Assembly: GCA_014058105.1 (NCBI GenBank)
Contig: JACGCM010001664.1
Location: 1,272,508-1,336,507, forward strand
DNA: 64,000 nt
Direction of reading: 5' to 3'
Origin: Kingdonia uniflora
Lineage: Eukaryota > Streptophyta > Magnoliopsida > Ranunculales > Circaeasteraceae
A program made the position numbers and the translations under genes. The notes beneath the pieces were generated by a model. That model had not been told where the DNA came from. It did no database searches and worked only from the letters and a program-made list of their open reading frames with translations. Of the stretch, positions 44,164 to 55,499 are shown in pieces. Each line of letters starts with the position of its first letter. Positions within the stretch are counted from its first letter, which is position 1.

Positions 44164-47100
44164 ATGGATGTTTCACCTGATATGGAGACGTCGACCTTTA
44201 ATCGTATGGGGGAGTCTAACAGTGTAGAATCTATAAATGTAGAATATGAGGTGGAGGATGAAGTACGATTTCCAGATTTCCCTGGTAATTTATCATACTA
44301 TCCTCCAAAGTCGGATGTATTTAAAGAATACTTTAAGATAAAACTCAATTTAGGTGGGACATGGGGTAAGGTTGTAGAACATGCTGGGAGGTCATTCAGA
44401 GGGTGCACTGTGGAGAGTGGAAAAGAATATTTCTTTTAATTACCTGACTTAGAGTAGGAGAAAAGAAGGAGGAAGGTGGAGGAGTCGATACATTTAGAGC
44501 ATTTTGATGGGAATGTCCAGAGCGACCTGGACCAGGGATTTCTGTGTTATTTGTCCCAGTTAGAATATGGACTTTTATTGCGTCTTTGCAATCTTGCTAA
44601 TGGTATACTAAATACCATAAAGGCTTATCCTGCCCAACTGAACGGAAATATCTGGGAGGTGATAAATGTTTGTGAGACTCTGAATAGCATGTAAGAGGAG
44701 AATGATGTGGAGAGGAGAATATCTCCTGAGGGCGTCTTGCAGTATTGCACTGTGAAATATTATGCTATAACAGGGGGGACATATTTTTACTCTAGCTCAT
44801 CTCGACCTCTTTTCTTTGATCTGAATTCAGCAGGATGAGTTTGGAACGATAATATGATATGGGTGAAAGATGATTTCCTTCAGAGAGTAGATGAAGAACC
44901 AATGAACCTTATGTATAAAACCCTGAAGAAAAGTAAGTAATAGTGTATAAAATCGAACTGTTTTAGTTATAGGGTATGTATGTGGTTTAACAATTTGTTG
45001 TGTTATTTTGCAGGTCCTCAATCTAAGGTGACAAGAAAAGAGTCGTCGTTGGATACAATAGCTCGAAAAGGTATTGAGCTCGAGATAGTTCTGAAAGAGC
45101 TCGGCATCAATAGAAACAAAAGAGCTAATAGTAGGTCAGCGAAGGTGCAAAAGTCTCAAGTAAAGTGACTAATGACAGGAGCTGGAGCTAGCAAGAAGAG
45201 AGGAGCGGACTGAGAAGTACATTCGGTATTACTGAGGGTTGCTGAAATGTCACCGCAGGATGTTTCTAGAGGTACTTCTTTGAGCAAGTTAGCTCTAAAG
45301 CACCCAAAGAAGAAAACTGTGAAAGGCGGCTCGGCCTCCAGTACCACGGTGAGTGGTGAGGCCGAGGGGAATGCAAATAAGAGTAGGGCTAATCTGCCTA
45401 CTGTTGTAAGAGGTGCGAAGGGCCGACCTATAAAGAGGATGAGCTACTGGCAGTGGAGAACCGGTTGAGGCTGCAAGCTGGAACAGGTACGGAGGAGCTG
45501 ACTACCTCCGCAAAGTTGGAGTTGAGCAGGATGGTAAGTTGATGTCATGTGATTTTTTAAATTTTGCATTTCTTTTTGAGCTAAAAAATATGTTCTTCTA
45601 TTGTAGGCTGCTTGTATGTTGAAGGGAATCTTCCTTGGGCTTGAGAAAGGAAGGGATGAACTCGTGGGCAAGAAAGCCGAACTTGAGAAGAAAGTGGCTC
45701 AACTTGAGTCTGACCTAGTGCAAGAGTGGGAGCGGTTGGCTTCTGTGAAGGCTTCGCACAAGGTACTAATACGCAGGTACACTGATGAGGCACAGAAGAA
45801 TATGGATAACATTGTAGTTGCTTGGGACTATCTAGGGCAGAAGTCGCTAGAAGTGGGGTAGTCTGTTACTGATCTCAAAGCCATTATGGCAGGTACCTAC
45901 GTCAATGTGGATAAAGAAGAAGAGGAGATCTAGGCTGATGATGGCTCTCTCCCAGATATGGTTACGGGGCGGGATACGGTCTCTGCTAGGACTGATCTAG
46001 ATAACCATGGGGGAGATAATGATAAGGTAGAGTAAAAATGTTTGTAGCTTGGTTGTTTTTTCTATGGGTTGGAAAAACTGCAAGTGTTTTGGCATAGTGA
46101 TTTGTAGGATAAATTTTGATAGGCTAAAAGATGTTTGTTAATATTGATTTGTAGGAACGTAAAGATGTGCGCCTCAGAATTGAGGAAATAAAGAAACAAC
46201 TCGCTAAAGAAAAATATGCCTCAGTGTCCCTGTATGTTGTGGTTCTTTAAAGCTTCACAATAAAGTTAGAAACTTGACATAGATCACAAAAATGTATTAG
46301 AAATTTAGGAACGATAGTAATCCTGTATGTTCAGATGATTTCAGAGGGCTAACAAATTTAAACATAGAAATTGTGTTCCTTGAAAGAGGATGTAGATGTT
46401 ATGCCGTTATTGTGAGATAGCTTGTTAACTTGAAGTCGACGTATAATCTCAGCTTATCGGCATGTTAGAAACAAAATTCAGTAAAGTTATCTGTAATATG
46501 TATTGATTGCATCTGTGAATTATTGTTGAATCGAGCTTGATACATTGTATCTGTAATGTAGGTCGAATTAGAGACTGTTTGCTTGAGTGAGCAACAGATG
46601 CTCTAATACAATCATGAGTTTGTGGCAGAGTTTGATAAGATTAAAGAGGCATTTGAAGATAGGGAAGATCAATGTGTCAAAGTACAACTTCAGTTCGCTA
46701 AGGCGACAAAAAGTTTTGACGACCTAACCCGGAAGGTCGAAGGTAAAGATGTTAAAATAGAAAATGCTTGAAGGGAGCTCGTGGAGGCGTAGACAGAGAT
46801 GGAAAAGCTAAAATGCAGAGTAGATTTGTTAACAGAGAAAGGTAAAGAGGCGGATGTTGCTTAGTACTGTATCAAGTCGTTAGAAGTGACAAAAAAAGAG
46901 TTACGGGACTTTGTGGCGTGTTTGAAGGGTCAAATGATCAGGAAAGTAAATGAACTTGGGAAGGTTCTAGCTGACCTAGTATGTTTTAAGAAATTGAAAA
47001 GTGAAATGATTAGGAAAGACAACGAGGTTGATAAAGTTCGAGCTGACATGGCTCATTCCGAAAGTTTGGTTCAGCAATTGAGTGAGGCCTTGCCTGCTAA

Positions 47101-47870
47101 AGATATTAATTTTCGGATGGTTCAAAAATGGTGTGATAAACTGAATGAGAGGGTAGCCAAATTGAAGGTGGATTTTTCTATGGCCAATTCGCGTGTCAAG
47201 AAAGCCAAGGCCGGAGAGCGCTCAAAGAAGAATAAGACTAATGCTGACGTGATTAATCCATCAGCTTGAATTAAAGAGTTAGAGGTAGATGTAGCTCATG
47301 TTCAGGCTTATGTTTAGAAAGGAAACAAACGTTTAAGTGTGAGCGAACATAATTTATAAATTGCTCTTTGTAGAGAGCTAGAGTTAGAGGGGATGATCAG
47401 GAGGAAGGATGGTTTGTTAGAGAAGGCTCCTGTTGGGGGAAGTAATGCAAATGATTTGGAGTTGGTGGAGCTTCGTGCTCAATTGGAGAAGCTGAGAACG
47501 ACGACAACAGCTGAGTATGTTAGCACGACTGGGACAATAGCATAGTTTACTAAAGCGATTGAAAACATAGGAAAATGAGGCAGAGATGGCAGATGTTTTC
47601 CACAAAGATCTGAAGTGGTGTTAGGAATTCTTAAAAAAGTGGTTTGTCGAGATAACCATGATTGACCAAGAGATGTATCGCCAAAAAGTTGTGCACACGA
47701 GGGAGCTGATGGTCTTTATCGCTTATTTTTTAGAAGAATTAAAGAGGCTTGAGCATGAAAGGGATACCTTGCATGACAGTTTGTTATTCCGAGGCTATAT
47801 CTGTAATACTGATATAGATCGAGGAAATTGCATGAATGAAATGGAAATGGAAATAGGCTCCTGACCTGCA
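44164..47870 (+). pseudogene. Tat antisense gene (aORF), copy C
   Basis: Five exons with GT/AG borders: 44164-44932, 45014-45533, 45607-46026, 46155-46231, and 46562 to about 47867. Exon 1 has the domain seen in copy B: ANGILNTIKAYPAQLNGNIW and RPLFFDLNSAG parallel NFWGVAPAQMN and FFDLCSTGRGWN of B, and the first intron is in the same place. Exons 3-5 are a long coiled coil with ~30-residue internal repeats (MIRKVNELGKVLADL, MIRKDNEVDKVRADM), ending with CNTDIDRGNCMNEME. Stops are frequent (for example 44437, 44692, 45858, 46604). Function unknown; PF04195-like N-terminal domain by pattern. Antisense to the pol of its element. Confidence 0.75.
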
Positions 47871-47879
47871 GAATTGGTA

Positions 47880-48059
47880 TAACAAGGCATAATTATTGTA
47901 ATTGCTCGAGCTCCAGAATTAAAGGCTAAACGTCCTCCTATGTATGGGAAAGTGAAGCTGACCTCCTATCAGTAAAAGAAACCTGTAGAAGTGACCTGTA
48001 GTTTTTTGTAGTTGTAGACATGTAGAGAGATGAATGCTAGTTTTGCCTTTCCTTTATCT
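47880..48059. other. Spacer, Tat copy C
   Basis: Short AT-rich stretch between antisense gene end and tandem repeat; nothing recognised. Confidence 0.4.
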
Positions 48060-48270
48060 TGTGTCTGATAGAGATCATTGATTGAAAACTAGTATTACCT
48101 TCATTTTAATCGCTGATATTTGTATAGACGGGTGATTAAAAGCTAGTATTACCTTTGCTTTAATCTATATGGATGTCGATTGAAAGCTAGTGTTACCTTT
48201 GCTTTAAACATTGTATAGATGGTCGATTGAAAGTTAACATTACTTTTGCTTTAATCTGTGGGATTTAGAT
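48060..48270 (-). repeat. Tandem repeat downstream of pol in Tat copy C
   Basis: GATTGAAAGCTAGTATTACC and close variants start at 48080, 48134, 48178 and 48225 (44-54 bp units), each followed by TTTGCTTTAATC. It occupies the same place as the 193-bp repeat of copy B but is unrelated in sequence. Confidence 0.8.
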
Positions 48271-48414
48271 AATTCTACATGAGTAGAGAGTAATGTGGGA
48301 AAGAACTTGGAAGTTTTAGTTAAGTAGAATATAATGTACACTGTTAGAGATTGAAATCTCACTTTAGGAATTTAAAGAACAAGAATAGAGTACTCTATAG
48401 TGGAGAAACTAGTG

Positions 48415-50509
48415 ATTTAACGATAATATCGCTTCAATAGTCTGGTGTTCCATAGATTTGGGATTCACACTCCTTTCTCTATCATGAGATAGTATGATCC
48501 AGGCTAGTTTCGCCAACGATGAGGAAAGGACCTTCTTAATTTTCACCGAGCTTCCCAACATGTGCTTCTTTTCTGTTCTGTAGGATTTCTCTGAGGACGA
48601 GATCGTCAATTTAGAACTTATGACTTCGGAATCTTCTGCTATACGCGTTGGCTAGCATATGATGATATTGACCTAGGTTGGCAATAACGCATTCCCTACT
48701 TTCATCAATTCAGTTCTTCTGACTGGCCAGTTTGAATTCATTTTCTTTGTCGGTAAGCTCAAGATCTCTGACTAGATGGCGGCAATCTGTAAGAATGATG
48801 GCCTTTGTGCCATAAGCCAGGAGGAAGGGGGAACCTCCAGTTGATTGTTGTAGAGTAGTACGGTATACCCATAAGACGTGAGGAAATTCCCGTATCCAAT
48901 TTCCTTTCTTCTTTCTTGAGTCCATCCACTATGGTTTTGTTGGTGATTTCGGCTTGGCCATTTCCTTATGGGTAGTATGGATTGGATGGGGAATGGATGA
49001 TGTTGTGTTTGTTGAGGAAGGCTATGACCATTTCTCTAACAAACTGTGGCCTGTTATCAATCCAAATCAGGTGGGGGCATCCGAACTGCGTGATAATGTG
49101 TTCCCAGATAAAAGAGATGACCTCTTCTTTTCTAGTTCGACAAAAAAGAACTGCTTCTACCCATTTTGTAACATAATCTACTGCCATGAGTAAGTAACTT
49201 CAGTTCCTTGACATATTAGGAAATTCTCCCACGAGATCGAATGCCCACCGTTCGAATGGCTAGAACACCTTGCTTGCATGTAGTTCGAGTTCAGGGGTAC
49301 AGATCATGTGTCCATTTAGTTGACATGTATCACATTTTTGTGAGTACTCATCTACTTGTTTGCGCATCCTTGGTCAAAATACTCCTTGTGTTATTGTTTT
49401 GTTTACAAGTGATCGACCTGCGGCATGAGAGCCACAAGTTCCTTCATGCAATTATCTGAGCATTCCATCGACTTTCTTCTGGGAGAGGCACTTAAGATAA
49501 AGGCTCGTCACTGATCGACAACATAGATGGCCATTCTGAACTGTATAGCGCTTCAAAATTTTGATCAATTGTTTTTCAGGCCGAGGTAGGCAATAAAGGG
49601 CTTTTGCTAATCATCGTCTTCATCTTCATTGCCCCCAGTGTTGATTGTGCATATAGATTGGAGATCAGTACTGGGGGTGGATATTACTTCAATCTAGAGA
49701 TATCGTGCTTCTATACCCAAGAACCCGGCTAAATAAGCCAAGGAATCGGCGTATCTATTCTCACCTCGAGGAAGATAGTCAAGAGTTGCTTTTGCAAACC
49801 TACTAATCCTATCGGCAATGAGTGCTGCATACTCGATCATCTTGCCATTTTTCTTATACTGTTTTGAGTAATAGTGAACGATGAGTAAAGAATTTGTATA
49901 GACTAAGAGCTCAGGGATGCCAAGCTTGAGTGATAAGTCAAGCCCATGAATCAAAGCTTCGTACTCTATCACATTGTTAGAGGCTTCAAAATCCAAGTGG
50001 ATTGATTTCTCAATTTTTTCTTTGGAAGGTGTAATTAGTACGATTACAATTCCTGACCCTGCTGAACCATCGGTAAGAAGTTTCCACACTTTTATTATAA
50101 TCTATTTAGCACACTTGTCAAATTATCTGGTGGGTGGATCTTCTGTAATTTCTTCGGTAAGGCCAGGATCATGCTCCTCCCAATCGTGATCTGCCACAGG
50201 AAAATCTGCGAGAATATTGGTAATGGCCTGACCTTTTTCTGAATGCCATTGTTCGAACTTGATATTACACTCTCCCAAACTGACTGACCATTGCTGCACT
50301 CTTCATGATTTTTCTTTCTTAGAAAAAATATCCCAGAGTAGGTAGTTTTTCATGACTTTGAATAAATGTGTTTGAAAGTAGTGCTTGAATTTCTGTGAAG
50401 TGTAAACAAGAGTTAGAAAGAGTTTCTCGATTTTAGAATACCTCGTTTCTGTCGGAGTGAGGGTTTTACTGATAAAATATACTACTTTTAGACCTTTCCC
50501 GCAAGTCAA
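48415..50509 (-). pseudogene. Tat copy C pol (RNase H, aRNase H, integrase)
   Basis: From 50509: VYFISKTLTPTETRYSKIEK (RT-RNase H end). Then the second RNase H with LLTDGSAGSGIVIVL, NNVIEYEALIHGLDL, VYTNS (Asp replaced by Asn) and YADSLAYLAGF. Integrase: HEGTCGSHAAG, KCDTCQ, RWAFDLVGEFPN, WIDNRPQF and GQAEITNKT give the zinc module and D, D, E. The C-terminal GPF module reads GKLGEN, stop, EGPFLIVGET. Multiple stops (for example at 49455, 48960, 48715). Unlike copy B, the second RNase H is retained. Confidence 0.87.
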
Positions 50510-50510
50510 A

Positions 50511-51137
50511 TGAGAACCGGGCTTCTAGGGGCATATCCCTCGATCTTACCTAAAAACGAGCTGTCCCTAGTTCAAATTACCCCCATCAGGCTCACGCATT
50601 CTCCACACAATTTCTCCAGTCAACATTGCCACATTCTCCATGAATTGAAGAAGAACGCGGGTCGAGCTCAAATCGAAAAGCCTGAACAACTCAAATCAAC
50701 CTGTCTCTCATGAACCCAATAGTTACTCAGTCAACAGCCACTAACCACATTATTCGGAGAACGTGCTTCAGCATGATGAAAAACTGCAAAAGAGGCCTAT
50801 ATAGAGGAAAAGTTTCAGAAGAGAGAGGGACCAGAAAAAGATACGAGAAATCATCAAGAAGACTATATCTTCTGAGATTCTCAGCACTCCAAACTTCTTA
50901 TTCACAAGATTAAACATTTTTAAATCTAGAAATAACTTGTAATAAGATATCATCAGCCTCAAGCAATAAAGTTACTATTACAAAACCCTCAACACGATAT
51001 CGTAGTTTTTAGCCTATTCATAGGTTTTCCACGCTAAATACCTGTGTCATTTCTTGTTTACTAGATTGTAATCACAGGTACATTGGTGTAAAGACTAATT
51101 TTAGGCCACGTCGAGCTCATAGAATTAGGCCATTACA
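50511..51137 (+). repeat. 5' LTR of Tat copy D
   Basis: Starts TGAGAACCGGGC at the junction with copy C and ends CCATTACA just before the primer-binding site (TG...CA). Contains CCTATATAGAGG (50796-50807) and AATAAAG (near 50966). Length 627 bp. Confidence 0.78.
50796..50807 (+). promoter_or_regulatory. LTR TATA box, copy D
   Basis: CCTATATAGAGG, followed about 160 bp later by an AATAAAG polyadenylation-like signal. It fits the U3/R layout. Confidence 0.6.
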
Positions 51138-51157
51138 TTTGGCGCCGTCTGTGGGAA
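51138..51157 (+). promoter_or_regulatory. Primer-binding site of Tat copy D
   Basis: TTTGGCGCCGTCTGTGGGAA directly after the LTR. TGGCGCCG matches the 3' end of plant Asp tRNA, and this phrase is common in Tat and Athila-like elements. Confidence 0.8.
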
Positions 51158-51216
51158 ATAAATTCTTTCTACAGTATCCTAAGACATTCGACAATTCTAC
51201 TATAACATTTCAATCA

Positions 51217-52774
51217 TGGTCACATCCAGGCGACCAACTACCGGAGTCCAGCTCGATCTCTTAATTGAGCCAAAACATCTTTCGGAGCTCAAAGAGAATC
51301 TCAACAGTAAAATAGAGAAGCGCAATAAGCTCGAATAATAATTAACTCACGACCGAGAACTCCGTGAGAAAGAACTCGATGCCGAATGATAACCTCGTTT
51401 GACAGCGCTCAAACGACACAAAGATCAAATGACAACAATGCAGACTACCTTGCAAGCTTTGCAGAACATTTAACAGACTCCTTCAACACGGAATCTTAAT
51501 CAGGTTCCAAAAGCCTCTAGGATTTCTGCGCGAAAAAGATTGGGACCTCAAGAAGCCACAAGCCAAGCTATTTCCAGACATATTCGAAATGAACCTTAAC
51601 CTTCCATTCATTGGTGGGGGGAGATTCAATCTGAAATCTGCCGAAGTCACCAATGTTCCATCCATCAAGAGAAAGAACAGAGACCTCCACCTCGAGTTCC
51701 AGCACGAGATCGTTTGAGTGTAGGTACCGGTACTCATAATTCACAACCTCATCGTCAAGCCGCTCAATCGATTCGTCACTATGTCACACATGAGCATATG
51801 GACCAACGAATTAAGGAGTTGATCGAAGCACAAGTTCTGAGTACTACCGACGACCTTACCAAGTTGCAAGGAAGTCCAATTGCCAAAGAACTATTCGATA
51901 TGGATATTCTGAATGGTTTCCATAGTCTAAAAATTTACAAATACAAGGGTACTGATCCCAAGGAGCACATTCAGCAATACCGTGATTCATTGGGGTTGTA
52001 CTCTAATCTCAACCACATTCTCTGCCATTTGTTCGCCACAAGTCTGCAGGAAGAACCACTCCGATGGTTCCATTCTCTGCCTGAAGACACCATATACACA
52101 TTCGACCAACTGCAAAAACTATTCATCAAGACATATGCTCACAACAGAGACAAAGAAAAAAATTTATATTTTCTTATCAGTCTCAACAATCCAATTGAAA
52201 GAAGCACGATGCATTTGCAAAGATATTCTTGGAGCACGCGCGTAAAGTGGACAACCTTAATCAAAACACCGTTGTTACTGCTTTTACCAACGCACTCCAG
52301 CTGGACTACAAAGCCAAAGAGTATCTTTACCTCAGCAAACCTGCAACCATGAAGGATATGATCACCAAGGTCAATAGTTACGTCGACCTGGAAAGGATGA
52401 TGTCCGAAAGGCATAAATCTACTAAATCCATCCTTACCACAAAAGGTCCATTTAGAGATCAAAACGCAAAACCTAAGGAGGACCAGGGTGACCAGAAGCG
52501 CGCTAAGGGAAACACTGGCAACCCTCAGAAAAGTGGACCACATGTCAAACCAGTCCTCCCAAAGATGAATGTTCGAATCTCCACAATTTTTCCAATCCTC
52601 ACGAAAGATAAGCTCTACCGTCACTCCCAACCATCAGAACCGATCGAGAGCCGACAATACTGTATGCACCATAAAGTAAACCATAATTTTACAGACAATT
52701 GCTATGCTTTACAGAGGTTCCTCGAATACATTTTCAAGGAGGGACGTATGCTCGAATATATTTTTAACCTGTAA
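51217..52774 (+). pseudogene. Gag of Tat copy D
   Basis: ATG 51217 (MVTSRRPTTGVQLDLL), then a charged coiled coil with stops. The gag core is open from 51714: LNGFHSLKIYKYKGTDPKEH, LCHLFATSLQEEPLRWFHSL and FDQLQKLFIKTYAHN. After a frameshift near 52230 come LDYKAKEYLYLSKPATMKDM and a zinc-knuckle-like segment, CMHHKVNHNFTDNCYALQRF (C-H-H-C). This is the usual Tat Gag order. It would build the virus-like particle in the cytoplasm. Confidence 0.85.
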
Positions 52775-52783
52775 TCATGCAAG

Positions 52784-55140
52784 GATGGCAGCTATAAAGA
52801 AGCAGCTTGAAATTATCCAGGTCAAAGATTACGCAGAGGAAAAGCATCTTTACCATATGCGCCATAACAACATGATCGAGATCAATCAAATCACCAACTC
52901 TAACAGATTTAAGCGCAAGAGATTGTCAAAATGCTGCGATCTCACACCTCAAGATTAAGAAGCCAAACTTTTGCCTGAGTCAAGCAATCGCTAGCTCAGA
53001 ATATCATTCGAAGACTACGATACTAGCCATATCAAATTTCTACATCATGATGCATTAATCATAATGCCCAAGATGAAAAATTTTGTCATGCACACAATGA
53101 TGATCGACACTAGTAGCAATATTGAGATCCTCTTTCAAAGCACTATCGACCAAATGGGATTGGACGATCAAGTTATTCAAAGTAATACCGATATAAGTGG
53201 ATTTAATGGTTCTAAAGAAGAACGAGTAGGGAAGATCATCTTACCTATTACCGCTTACCTATTACCGCTGGACCAGCCACCATCGACGTCATCTACTATG
53301 CGATCAACACCAAATCTCGTTATTTCGGGATTATAGGCCGTTGTTGGATTCATAATATGGAAGCAATTGCTTCCACCTACCATAAAACACTCCGCTTCAA
53401 ACACAACGATGGTATTTATGAAATCAAAGGTAGTCAAAAGCTTTCTCGAGCTTGCGGAAATACCGCCTCTAAAATTCTAGATACCTCCGACAAATATACT
53501 GTATAGCAATTACTACAAGCTGATCACTCCGATGATCAACCTTCCATGGAAGAGCTCACCGAATACACATCAACATTGATTGACCAAGCAGAGAGGTACT
53601 TTCATCGGTATTAAGCTGGTTCAACACGAAAAAGATGCTCTCATTTTGTTCTTACGACTAAATAAAGACGTTTTTGCGTGGTCTTTTGAAGAAATGCATG
53701 GGGTCGATCCGGCCAAGGCATGTAACAAATTGGCAATCAACATCAACGCCACCGTAGTCAAACCGAAATAGTGATGCCTATTACCACCACTTTGTGATGA
53801 TGTTAACATGTAGATCGAGAAATTGATCAAAGTAGGATTCATTCGAGAAGCCAAGTATCCAGATTAGATATCCAACATCGTCGGTGATCCAAAGAAGAAT
53901 GAAGAGGTCCGCATTTGTATAGATTTCACGAATCTCAATAAACATACTCCAAAAGATAGTTTCCCTCTTCCCAACATTCATTAGATCCTTGACTCCACAG
54001 TAGGTCATAAACTCCTATCTATGATGGATGTTACTTTAGGATATTAAATCTGATTCCACTCATGGATGAAGATCAAGAAAAAACCACTTTCATCACTGAA
54101 AGATAACTTTATTACTACAAAGTCATGCCCTTCGAACTTAAGAACGCAGGCCTAGCCTATTAACGATTGATGACTACTATGTTCAAAGTACATCGTAGGA
54201 AAGTCATGGAAGTCTACATTAACGATCTCTTATTCAAGAGCGTACAGTCCATCAATCACATTTTAGATCTTAACACAATTTTCAACATACTTCAAACTTA
54301 CAAGATGCGTCTCAATCCTGATAAGTGTCAATTTAGAGTACATTCAGGTTGATTTCTAGGTTACCTCATCAACAAGAAAGGGATTGAGGCCGATCCATAT
54401 CAGATTTGGGGTCTCCTCGACATGCCATCTCCAAAAATAACAAAAGACATTTAAAGACTTAGTGGAAAGATTGCCGCTATCATCTGTTTCGTTTCAAAAT
54501 ATTTAGACCGTTATCGTTGGTTGTTCCTATTACTCCGCAGTTGTACCATACGAGGAAAAGTTCAGCCAAATGCAAAGGTTTAATGTACATCAGAATGCGA
54601 GGCAGCTTTTCAAGTACATAAAACTTATTTGGGGAAGTCTCTCATCCTGAGCACCCCAATAGATAATATGGAACTGATTATCTACCTCACAGTTACAGAT
54701 TCTTTACTCAGCATGGTTCTCATTCAACTTGAAGGGAAAATCGAGAAGCCATTATAGTTCATTAGCAAACCCCTCACTCCGGCAGAAATGAGGTACTCTA
54801 AAATCGAGAAACTTCTTCTCACTCTTATTTATACGTCATAGAGGCCCAAGTACTACTTCCAAGCTCATTCGGTCAAACTCATGACGAACTACCCACTTTG
54901 GGAAGTTTTATCCAAGAAAAATCAAGAAGAGTGCAACAATGGTCAGTCAGCTTGGGAGAACATGATATCAAGTTCAAACAACATCATTCCAAAATAGGGC
55001 AGGCCATGGCCGATTTCCTCGCATATTTTCCAGTGGAAGATCTTAAATGGGAGGAGCACGATCCTGACCTTTTAGAGGAAGTTACAGAAGATCCACCCCC
55101 CAAAGCATTTGACGAGTAAGCTAAATAGATTATATGGAAG
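52784..55140 (+). pseudogene. Protease, RT and RNase H of Tat copy D (5' part of pol)
   Basis: Protease around 53060: MHTMMIDTSSNIEILF, with DTSS in place of the usual DTGS. RT: LRLNKDVFAWSFEEMHGVDP, FTNLNKHTPKDSFPLPNIH, an active-site region VYINDLLFKS in which the YxDD motif has lost an Asp, and FLGYLINKKGIEADP. RNase H end: FISKPLTPAEMRYSKIEKL and MADFLAYFPVEDLKWEE. Stops and shifts are frequent. The frame is interrupted at 55143 by the CACTA element and resumes at 59188. Confidence 0.85.
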
Positions 55141-55325
55141 GGTCACTACAAGAGTAAAGGGTATTTGCCACCGAAATATCTGTGGCAAAAGGGTTTTTGC
55201 CACTATTTTTACCGTGGCTAGGGTCGTGGGCGTTGATGGGGTGGCTAAAGCTTTGGTACTATTTTTACCGTGGAAAAAAGTTATTTTTTGCCACTGAAAA
55301 ATCTCTGGCAAAAACCTACTTTCCC

Positions 55326-55495
55326 CACTACAAATTCCGTGGCAAAAGCCTGCTTTCACCACTACAAAATCAGTGGCGAAAGCCTGCTTTCCCCACTACA
55401 AATTCCATGGCAAAAACATACTTTCACCACTACAAAATCTATGGCAAAAGCATGCTTTCCCCACTACAAAATCTGTGGCAAAAACATATAATAAA
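55326..55495 (+). repeat. 34-bp subterminal tandem repeat of the CACTA element
   Basis: CACTACAAA starts at 55326, 55360, 55394, 55428 and 55462, exactly 34 bp apart. Each unit continues with ATTCCGTGGCAAAA or a variant and GCTTTCCC/ACC. The first eight bases repeat the terminal CACTACAA of the element itself. In CACTA elements such subterminal repeats are known transposase-binding sites. Confidence 0.9.
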
Positions 55496-55499
55496 TAAT

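Larger units (their letters stand above)
42962..50510 (-). mobile_element. Ty3/gypsy Tat-lineage element, copy C
   Basis: On the minus strand: RNase H (50509), archaeal-like RNase H, integrase (to 48415), a short tandem repeat (48270-48060), then a gene on the opposite strand (44164-47864). This is the same order as in copy B. The upstream part is cut at 50510, exactly where the LTR of copy D starts, so D probably inserted into C. Left limit uncertain; no LTR was found there. Confidence 0.8.

Noticed and set aside
52139..52630. Minus-strand frame of 163 codons
   Set aside because: Opposite strand of the Tat copy D gag core, which has recognisable Gag motifs on the plus strand.
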